NCBI GenBank assembly: GCA_937942165.1
Contig: CALDFW010000094.1
Location: 1 to 33,165, forward strand
Origin: an uncultured bacterium
GTDB taxonomy: Bacteria; Latescibacterota; UBA2968; UBA8231
Reading direction: 5' to 3'
DNA: 33,165 nucleotides
Shown here: piece by piece, positions 25,988-33,165 of the stretch
Layout of the letters: each line of letters opens with the position of its first letter
Numbering within the stretch: position 1 is the first letter of the stretch
The notes under the pieces: model-generated
Database searches by the model: none
Told to the model about the DNA's origin: nothing
What the model saw: the letters and a program-made list of their open reading frames with translations, nothing else
Program-made: the position numbers and the translations under genes

Positions 25988-27601
25988 TTACTCCTCCCAG
26001 TCGAGCGCTTTGCCCTCTAGAGCGGCGGATAGCAGCGCGCGCGTATAGTCTTTCTGTGGGGCGTCAAATAGGCGTTCCGTCGGGCCGCGCTCGACGACGA
26101 GACCGTCTTTCATGACGATTACCTCACTGGCCATGGCGCGGACGACCTTTAGGTCGTGGCTGATAAACAAATAGGCCAATTCGTGTTTGCGCTGTAGGCT
26201 GAGTAAGAGTTCGATAATTTGCGCCTGCACGGTTTTGTCCAGCGCGCTCGTCGGTTCGTCTAGCACGACAAAGCGCGGTTCCAATATCATGGCGCGCGCA
26301 ATGGCGATGCGCTGGCGCTGGCCACCGGAAAATTCGTGTGGGAAGCGATCCATGCTCGAGGCGTCCAAGCCGACTTCGTGCAGGCTGTCGGCCACGCGCT
26401 GGCGTCGCTCTGCGTGTGTGGCGCCGATGCCGTGTACGCGTAGGCCTTCCTCGATAATTTGAAAAGCAGACATGCGCGGGCTCAGGCTGGAGAAGGGGTC
26501 CTGAAAGACGATCTGTATCTGGCGCCGTAGCGGCCGCAGGTCTCTCTCTTTCCAACCTTGAACATCTCTCTCCTCAAATTTGATTGGGCCGTCGCTGGGC
26601 AGCAGCCGCAGCAGCGCTTGGCCCAGCGTGCTCTTGCCCGAGCCGGACTCGCCAACAACGCCCAGCGTTTGTCCAGCGCGGACTTCGAGCGAAATGCCGT
26701 CGACGGCTTTGACGTGGCCCACGGTGCGGCGCAGCAGGCCGCGCAGAATGGGGAAGTGCACTTTGAGGTCGCGCGTTTCTATCACCAGGGGAGCGCGCTG
26801 GTCGATGGCCGGCGGGTTGCCGCTGGGCTCTGCGTTTATGAGTAGCTTGGTGTAGTCGTGCTGTGGGTCGCTAAACAGCGCGCGCACGGCGTTGTGTTCG
26901 ACGATATTTCCGTCCTTCATGACGTATACGCGGTCGGCCATGTGGCGCACGATGCCCAAATCGTGGGTGATCAGCAGAATGGCCATGCCCAGCTGCTGCT
27001 GCAGGTCTTTGAGCAGCTGCAGAATCTGTGCCTGCACCGTTACGTCAAGGGCAGTGGTCGGTTCGTCGGCGATGAGTAGGTCGGGCTCGTTGGCCAGTGC
27101 CATGGCGATCATCACGCGCTGTCGCTGACCGCCTGATAGCTGGTGCGGCCAGGCGTCGAGGCGCTCCTCTACGTTGGGCAAACCGACCTGTCTCAATAGC
27201 TCTACGGTGCGCGTTCGGGCCTGTGCCTTATCCAATCCGCGGTGTAGGATGAGCGTTTCGCTGATCTGCTTTTCGATGGAGTGCAGCGGGTTGAGCGAGG
27301 TCATGGGTTCTTGGAAAATCATGGAGATTCGCCCACCGCGCAGTGCGCGCATTCGGTCGGCTTTAGCGCCCAGCAGCTCCTCTCCGCCAAAGCGCACGCT
27401 GCCGCGTGGGTGGCTGGCGCGGGGATAGGGCAAAAGCTGTAAAACGGACAGCGCGGTGACGGACTTCCCGGAACCCGATTCGCCCACCAGTGCGACCGTC
27501 TCGCCCTTTCCGATCTCCAGCGAAGCGCTGTGCACTGCGTCGATGCCACCGTCTTCTGCGTGGAAGCGCACGCCCAAATTTTCTATTTGGAGCAGGCTCA
27601 T
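25988..27601 (-). CDS. yejF: ABC transporter ATP-binding protein with two fused ATPase domains (YejF-like)
   Basis: Two Walker A (GESGSGKS), two signatures ([18 protein letters not shown]), two Walker B ([24 protein letters not shown]). Confidence 0.93.
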   Translation of the reverse strand: MSLLQIENLGVRFHAEDGGIDAVHSASLEIGKGETVALVGESGSGKSVTALSVLQLLPYPRASHPRGSVRFGGEELLGAKADRMRALRGGRISMIFQEPMTSLNPLHSIEKQISETLILHRGLDKAQARTRTVELLRQVGLPNVEERLDAWPHQLSGGQRQRVMIAMALANEPDLLIADEPTTALDVTVQAQILQLLKDLQQQLGMAILLITHDLGIVRHMADRVYVMKDGNIVEHNAVRALFSDPQHDYTKLLINAEPSGNPPAIDQRAPLVIETRDLKVHFPILRGLLRRTVGHVKAVDGISLEVRAGQTLGVVGESGSGKSTLGQALLRLLPSDGPIKFEERDVQGWKERDLRPLRRQIQIVFQDPFSSLSPRMSAFQIIEEGLRVHGIGATHAERRQRVADSLHEVGLDASSMDRFPHEFSGGQRQRIAIARAMILEPRFVVLDEPTSALDKTVQAQIIELLLSLQRKHELAYLFISHDLKVVRAMASEVIVMKDGLVVERGPTERLFDAPQKDYTRALLSAALEGKALDWEE

Positions 27602-28686
27602 GCTTCGTCTCCGCTCGATGCAAACGTCTTGCGCGGGTCAAAGGCATCGCGCACCGCTTCACCGATAAATACCAGCAGTGAGAGCATGACGGCTAGCGTG
27701 AAAAAGGCCGAAAAACCTAGCCAAGGTGCCTGCAGGTTGCGTTTGCCCTGGTTGAGCAATTCGCCCAACGACGGCGATCCGGGCGGTAGGCCAAAGCCGA
27801 GGAAGTCGAGCGAGGTGAGCACGCCCACCGATCCGGTCAACACAAAAGGCATAAAGGTGAGGGCTGATACCATGGCGTTGGGCAGCACGTGGCGCCACAT
27901 GATGCGCGCGTCGCTCTGACCCAGCGCGCGCGCTGCCTTCACAAAGTCTAAGTTGCGGGCTCGGAGAAACTCAGCGCGCACAACCCCCACAAGTCCCATC
28001 CAGCGGAACATCAACAGCAGTCCGAGAAACCACCAGAAATTGGGTTCGACAACGCTGGCCAAAATAATGAGCAGGTACAGTATGGGCAGGCCCTGCCATA
28101 TTTCGATAAAGCGCTGAAACAGCAGGTCAGTCCAGCCGCCAAAGTAGCCTTGAACTGCGCCAGCGGCCATACCGATGGCGGTGCTGAAGGCCGTAAGCAG
28201 GAGACCGAAAAGCAGCGAAATTCGATAGCCATAGAGCAGGCGGGCCGTTACGTCGCGAGCCTGGTCGTCCGTGCCGAGCCAGTTGCTGGCATCGGGCGGA
28301 GAGGGTGCCGGCTGCTTGAGGTCGTAGTTGACCGTGTCGTAGCGGTATGGAATGGGAGGCCAAACAATCCAGCCCTTATCCTCTATGAGCTCCCGTACGA
28401 AGGGATCGCGGTACTCGGCTTCCGTCTCAAAATCACCGCCAAACGTCGTCTCGGGATAGGTAAAGAGCACGGGAGAGTAGAACTGGCCTTCATAGTGGAC
28501 CAAGAGCGGGCGATCGTTGGCGATAAACTCGGCCGGCAGGCTGCACAGAAAGAGGACAGAGAAAATCCACGTGCTCCAGTAGCCGCGTCGGTTGCGCCGG
28601 AAGTTTGCCAACCGACGCTGGTTGAGCCGGGACAGGGAAAAGCCGAGTAGCCGATGCTCGGGTGGGGGCGTAGTCACTGCGCTCAC
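27598..28686 (-). CDS. yejE: ABC transporter permease (YejE-like)
   Basis: NRRGYWSTWIFSVLFLCSLPAEFIANDRPLLVHYEGQFYSPVL, and NWLGTDDQARDVTARLLYGYRISLLFG, typical of YejE. ATGA overlap with yejF. Confidence 0.92.
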   Translation of the reverse strand: MSAVTTPPPEHRLLGFSLSRLNQRRLANFRRNRRGYWSTWIFSVLFLCSLPAEFIANDRPLLVHYEGQFYSPVLFTYPETTFGGDFETEAEYRDPFVRELIEDKGWIVWPPIPYRYDTVNYDLKQPAPSPPDASNWLGTDDQARDVTARLLYGYRISLLFGLLLTAFSTAIGMAAGAVQGYFGGWTDLLFQRFIEIWQGLPILYLLIILASVVEPNFWWFLGLLLMFRWMGLVGVVRAEFLRARNLDFVKAARALGQSDARIMWRHVLPNAMVSALTFMPFVLTGSVGVLTSLDFLGFGLPPGSPSLGELLNQGKRNLQAPWLGFSAFFTLAVMLSLLVFIGEAVRDAFDPRKTFASSGDEA

Positions 28687-28720
28687 GGCAGCCTCTTAGT
28701 ACTATGGGGCACGCGTCGAG

Positions 28721-29821
28721 TCATCCGCTGTCTCTACTGTCAAAGTCGATGCGCCGATCGACCAACGTATAGGTCATGTCGCCGATTAGCTGCATGACCA
28801 GCCCGAGTAATGTGAAAAAATAGAGCGTGGCAAACATCACGGGATAGTCGCGCCCGATGGCGGCTTCGTAGCCGAGCAGGCCGAGTCCGTCGAGAGAGAA
28901 GATGATTTCCGTGAGCAGCGCGCCGGTAAAAAAGATGTCGACAAAGGCGCCCGGAAATCCGGCGATGACGATGAGCATGGCGTTGCGAAATACGTGTCCG
29001 TACAGGACGCGGCGTTCCGTTAGGCCTTTAGCTCGGGCCGTGATGACGTACTGCTTGTTTATCTCGTCTAAGAACGAATTTTTCGTCAGCAGCGTGAGGC
29101 CGGCAAAGCCGCTGATGAGCATTGCGGTGACGGGCAGAGCCAAATGCCAGAAGTAGTCGAGGATCTGTTCGAAGGTGCCCATCTCGTCCCAGTTTGTCGA
29201 GGTCAGTCCGCGCAGGGGGAACCAGTCGAGGTAGTGCCCGCCGGCAAAGACTACGATCAGTAGGATGGCAAAGAGAAAGCTGGGAATGGCGTAGCCGATG
29301 ATAATGATAGACGAGGTCCACACGTCAAAGCGCGAGCCGTCGCGCACGGCTTTGGCGATGCCCAAGGGGATGGAAATGCAGTAGACCAAGAGCGTCGTCC
29401 AGAGGCCGAGTGAAATGGAAACGGGCATCTTTTCGCGCACTAGGTCCACTACGCTCTGGTCGCGGTAAAAGCTCTCGCCAAAGTCGAAGCGCAGATACGA
29501 GCCTATCATCTGGAAAAAGCGTTCGTGCAGCGGTTTGTCGAAGCCGTACATGCGTTCGAGCTCGGCAATAAGCTCGGGATCGAGTCCCTGTGCACCGCGG
29601 TACTTGCTGTTGAGTTCGCCAGCCTGCGCCGCGTCCATCGCCTCGCCCATTCCAGAGCCGCTGATGCGTTCGGTTGCATCCGTGTTAAACCCCTGCACTT
29701 TGGCGATTGTCTGCTCGACGGGACCACCCGGTGCCGCCTGAATAATGAGGAAGTTGATGGTCATAATGCCCAGCAGCGTCGGCACGATAAAGAGCAAACG
29801 ACGTACGAGATAAGCGCCCAT
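28721..29821 (-). CDS. yejB: ABC transporter permease (YejB-like)
   Basis: [94 protein letters not shown]. Confidence 0.93.
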   Translation of the reverse strand: MGAYLVRRLLFIVPTLLGIMTINFLIIQAAPGGPVEQTIAKVQGFNTDATERISGSGMGEAMDAAQAGELNSKYRGAQGLDPELIAELERMYGFDKPLHERFFQMIGSYLRFDFGESFYRDQSVVDLVREKMPVSISLGLWTTLLVYCISIPLGIAKAVRDGSRFDVWTSSIIIIGYAIPSFLFAILLIVVFAGGHYLDWFPLRGLTSTNWDEMGTFEQILDYFWHLALPVTAMLISGFAGLTLLTKNSFLDEINKQYVITARAKGLTERRVLYGHVFRNAMLIVIAGFPGAFVDIFFTGALLTEIIFSLDGLGLLGYEAAIGRDYPVMFATLYFFTLLGLVMQLIGDMTYTLVDRRIDFDSRDSG

Positions 29822-29824
29822 CGG

Positions 29825-31645
29825 CTAGTTGCTCTGCGCTTCTAAGCGGGCGGCCCGCTCTCCGTCGTACCACCACGTGTCGGGGAACACGTAGTACGAA
29901 CCCGTGTAGGGCGCGCTCTGCGCGGGCTTGCCGAACTTATCCCAGTGCACGATGCGAAAGTTTTTGCTGTACCAGTGCGGTATCACGTAGTGCCCCCACA
30001 GGAGGACGCGGTCGAGCGCGCGCGTCCTGACAATCAGTTCCTGGCGATCGGGTGCTGTAATGATCTGCTCTACGAGGGCGTCGATGACTGGATCGCTGAT
30101 GCCGGCCCAGTTGCCGCCACCCGGCTCCATGGCCGCGGCGCTGGTCCAGTAGTTGCGCTGCTCGTTGCCCGGGCTGTGACTCTGTCCGCGCACGCCAACA
30201 ATCAGATCGTAGTCGTAACTCTGCACGCGATTTTGATACTGCGCGCTGTCGACGATGCGAATGGTAGCTTGGATGCCCAGCCGCTCCATATTGGCGACCA
30301 TGGGTGCGGCGATGCGTTCCCAGGAAGCTTGGGCAAGGAGGATTTCAATTTCCATTGCCTCGCCGGTTTCCGCGTTGCGCAGAACGTTGTCGACCACGTT
30401 CCAGCCGGCGCGTTTTAGCAGCTGTTTGGCCTTGCGCAAATTGGCGCGCAGGTTGCCCGAACCGTCCGTCTGCGGCGGTTCGTACGTAGCTGTAAATACT
30501 TCTTCGGGAATCCGACCGCGATAGGCTTCCAAGATCTCGAGCTCGCGCCCTTCGGGCAGGCCGCGGGAGGCCAACTCGCTGTTGGAAAAGAAACTTTCAG
30601 CGCGCGTATAGGAACTGTAAAACAGGTTCTTGTTGGTCCACTCAAAGTCAAAGGCGTAGGCCACCGCTTGGCGCACGGTCGGATCGGCAAACTTGCTGCG
30701 TCGCGTATTAAACCAGAACGCCTGCATGCCCGCAGAGCGCTGGTGAGCAATCGGGGCCTTGATCATGCGTCCCGACTCAAATGCGTCCGTTTGGTAAGCG
30801 GTGGCCCACTCTTTAGAGCTGTTTTCACTGCGATAGTCCAACTCACCGGCTTTCAGCGCTTCTATGGCGACCGTTTGGTCTCGGTAGCAGTCAAAGTGGA
30901 TGCGGTCGAAGTTATATCGCCCCCTGTTGACGGGTAGGTCCTTGCCCCAGTAGTCATCGACGCGCTCGTAGGTGATAAAGCGGCCACCTTCGACGGCGAC
31001 GATCCGATACGGACCGCTGCTCAGCGGTGGCTCTAATGAGGTCTCGTCAAAGGCTCGACCTTTCCAGTAGTGTTCGGGCAAGATGGCAAGTTGACCGACG
31101 ATGAGCGGGAGCTCGCGATTGGTCTCTTCGCCAAATGTAAACTTAACGCTGCGCTCGCCGACTTTTTCTACCCCTTTGACCGAGGCGTAGTAGGCGCGGA
31201 GGCCGGGATGCCCTTTGTCCATCATAATGTTGAAGCTAAAGATCACGTCTTCTGGCGTGACGGGTTTGCCATCGTGCCAGCGCGCCCGTGCGTTGAGCGT
31301 ATAGGTGGCCCAGCTCTGGTCGGGCGGGACTTCGACGCTTTCGGCCAGCAGCCCGTACTCGGTGGCGATTTCGTCGCCTGCATTGCTCATCAGCGTATCG
31401 TAGATCAGCGAGCCGATTCTGGGGGGCGTTATGCCTTTGAGTATAAAGGGGTTCAGGCTGTCAAAGGTGCCGATGTCGGCTAGCCGGATCTCACCTCCCT
31501 TGGGCGCTTCGGGATTGACGTAGTCGAAATGAGTGAAGTCGGGTCCGTACTTAAACTGTCCAAAGGTAGAGTAGCCGTGCCCGACGAAATTTTCCGCTGC
31601 GGTCAGCGTCGGGAGCAGCAGGGCCAGTGCAAATAATGTGTGCAT
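29825..31645 (-). CDS. yejA: Extracellular solute-binding protein family 5 (YejA-like)
   Basis: N-terminal signal-like MHTLFALALLLPTLTAAE; GHGYSTFGQFKYGPDFTHFDYVNPEAPKGGEIRL; ARWHDGKPVTPEDVIFSFN; DRVLLWGHYVIPHWY. Confidence 0.93.
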   Translation of the reverse strand: MHTLFALALLLPTLTAAENFVGHGYSTFGQFKYGPDFTHFDYVNPEAPKGGEIRLADIGTFDSLNPFILKGITPPRIGSLIYDTLMSNAGDEIATEYGLLAESVEVPPDQSWATYTLNARARWHDGKPVTPEDVIFSFNIMMDKGHPGLRAYYASVKGVEKVGERSVKFTFGEETNRELPLIVGQLAILPEHYWKGRAFDETSLEPPLSSGPYRIVAVEGGRFITYERVDDYWGKDLPVNRGRYNFDRIHFDCYRDQTVAIEALKAGELDYRSENSSKEWATAYQTDAFESGRMIKAPIAHQRSAGMQAFWFNTRRSKFADPTVRQAVAYAFDFEWTNKNLFYSSYTRAESFFSNSELASRGLPEGRELEILEAYRGRIPEEVFTATYEPPQTDGSGNLRANLRKAKQLLKRAGWNVVDNVLRNAETGEAMEIEILLAQASWERIAAPMVANMERLGIQATIRIVDSAQYQNRVQSYDYDLIVGVRGQSHSPGNEQRNYWTSAAAMEPGGGNWAGISDPVIDALVEQIITAPDRQELIVRTRALDRVLLWGHYVIPHWYSKNFRIVHWDKFGKPAQSAPYTGSYYVFPDTWWYDGERAARLEAQSN

Positions 31646-31652
31646 GGTTCTC

Positions 31653-33165
31653 CTATTCGTTTTGCGATTGGGCGGAGGAACTGCCCTCAGCTTGCCACCA
31701 CCACGTGTCGGGGAATCCCGTGCCGTTGCGCGGCGGTTCGGGCGGTCGGCTGAATGTATTCCAGTAGGCCAGTCGATGGGAGCGACTGTGCGAACCGGGA
31801 ATAACGTAATGGCCCCACAGCAGCACGCGATCGAGCGCGCGCGTGAGGGCGACCTGCGTAGGGCGGTCGGGCGCGGCGATTTGCCGCTCGACCAGTTCGT
31901 CTACGACGAGGTCAGCGATGCCGGCGTAGTTGCGACTGCCAGGCGCCTGAGCGGCCGCACTCGACCAGAAATTGCGCTGCTCGTTGCCCGGGCTCAGCGT
32001 CTGACGCCAGGAGGCGACAATGACGTCGTAATCAAACGCCTGCACGCGATTTTGGTACTGGGCTGCGTCGACGGTCCGCACCGTTGCGGCAATTCCAAGC
32101 CGTTCGAGATTTTGGACAACTGGACCCAGCACTCGTTCATACGAAGACGAGGCCAGCAAAAACTCAATGCGCATGGGCTCGCCCGTTTCCACGTGGGTCA
32201 GCACGCCGTCACGGACGCGCCAGCCGGCATCCTGTAGAAGCCTTTTAGCCGTGCGCAGCTGGCTTCGATTGTTGCCCGAGCCGTCCGTCTTGGGAGGCTC
32301 GTAAGCCTCGGTGAAGACCTGCTCGGGCACGCGACCGCGGTAGCCGTTCAATATGTCGAGCTCAAGTCCGGTGGGCAGACCGTTTGCGCCCAAATCCGAA
32401 TTGCCCCAGTAGCTGCTGCTGCGCGTGAAAAGGCCGTAATACATATTCTGGTTGGTCCACTCAAAGTCAAAGGCATGGGCCAGCGCCTGGCGCACAGCTC
32501 GGTCGGCAAACTGTGGTCGACGCGTATTTAGGCAAAACCCTTCCATGCCGCGAATAAGCGCGTGTGGGATCGCTTCCTTAATTATGCGCCCATCGAGCAG
32601 GGGGGCAAAGTCCCTATAGCCGGTGGCCCACTCTTTGGAGTTGTTGAGCCAGCGCACGTCGTATTCTCCCGCTTTGAAGGCCTCGACGGCGACTGTAGCA
32701 TCGCGATAGTACTCGTAGCGGATGCGGTCAAAGTTATGCCGACCCTTGTGCACGGGTAGATCATGGCCCCAATAGTCCGGAACGCGCTCGTAGGTGATAG
32801 AGCGCCCCGGTTCGAGCGCAGCGATGCGGTAGGGCCCACTACCCAAGGGAGGCTCAAGCGTCGTAGCTGCGAAGTCTCGTCCTTCCCAATAGTGGGCTGG
32901 CAGCACGCGGAGCTGTCCGATAATGAGCGGCATCTCGCGGTTGGTGCCCTCCCGAAAGGAAAACTTTACGCGGCGTGCATCGAGTGCTTCGACCGCCGTG
33001 ACGTCGGCGTAAAAGCTGCGATAAAATGGGATGCCCCATTCTACGAGGGCGTTAAAACTAAAAACGACGTCTTCAGCAGTAACGGGTTCCCCATCGTGCC
33101 AGCGCGCTTCTTCGCGGAGTTCAAATAGAACCCAGGAACGGTCTTCGGGCATGTGCATACGTGCG
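31653..33165 (-). CDS. Second YejA-like solute-binding protein, N-terminus truncated by the window edge
   Basis: Colinear with the adjacent yejA from ...RSWVLFELREEARWHDGEPVTAEDVVFSFN onward. ORF remains open past 33158 to the edge, so the track Met is internal. Confidence 0.92.
   Translation of the reverse strand, partial: ARMHMPEDRSWVLFELREEARWHDGEPVTAEDVVFSFNALVEWGIPFYRSFYADVTAVEALDARRVKFSFREGTNREMPLIIGQLRVLPAHYWEGRDFAATTLEPPLGSGPYRIAALEPGRSITYERVPDYWGHDLPVHKGRHNFDRIRYEYYRDATVAVEAFKAGEYDVRWLNNSKEWATGYRDFAPLLDGRIIKEAIPHALIRGMEGFCLNTRRPQFADRAVRQALAHAFDFEWTNQNMYYGLFTRSSSYWGNSDLGANGLPTGLELDILNGYRGRVPEQVFTEAYEPPKTDGSGNNRSQLRTAKRLLQDAGWRVRDGVLTHVETGEPMRIEFLLASSSYERVLGPVVQNLERLGIAATVRTVDAAQYQNRVQAFDYDVIVASWRQTLSPGNEQRNFWSSAAAQAPGSRNYAGIADLVVDELVERQIAAPDRPTQVALTRALDRVLLWGHYVIPGSHSRSHRLAYWNTFSRPPEPPRNGTGFPDTWWWQAEGSSSAQSQNE

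Noticed and set aside
28150-28650. 166-aa plus-strand ORF inside yejE
   Set aside because: Antisense to a well-supported permease gene.
1-33165. CRISPR array, tRNA, rRNA, transposase/IS or prophage
   Set aside because: No direct-repeat array, tRNA-like fold, rRNA segment, transposase/integrase motif or phage gene was recognised on either strand.
31653-33165. Second YejA as a degraded pseudogene
   Set aside because: Open frame throughout and colinear with the intact paralog; the missing N-terminus is simply the window edge.

Overview
The window is a gene-dense (about 30 CDS), high-GC bacterial chromosomal segment. It has no rRNA, tRNA, CRISPR array or mobile element that I can recognise. The left and centre (about 0.5-25 kb) form a catabolism-like island: seven phytanoyl-CoA dioxygenase (PhyH)-family Fe(II)/2-oxoglutarate oxygenases, two type I sulfatases, two enolase-superfamily (MR/MLE) enzymes, a GalB-like PIG-L protein, Gfo/Idh/MocA, Ldh2, D-2-hydroxyacid dehydrogenase, a PLP-dependent dehydratase, ribokinase, DUF362, a metallophosphoesterase, a CBM9-like protein and an uncharacterised probable TIM-barrel protein. 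The right end (25.2-33.2 kb) is a Yej-type peptide/microcin C-like ABC importer operon with two tandem solute-binding proteins and an endonuclease VIII gene (nei) directly abutting the ATPase. Notable points: one PhyH has H-x-G in place of H-x-D, as seen in non-heme iron halogenases; four of five convergent gene pairs share a 4-nt palindromic stop (CTAG or TTAA); both MR/MLE proteins have a His where a metal-binding acid is expected; and the PIG-L protein has the GalB hydratase signature rather than the deacetylase one. The gene content resembles that reported for marine or sponge-associated lineages such as Poribacteria, but taxonomy cannot be settled from this window. All family calls come from reading motifs, with no database search.
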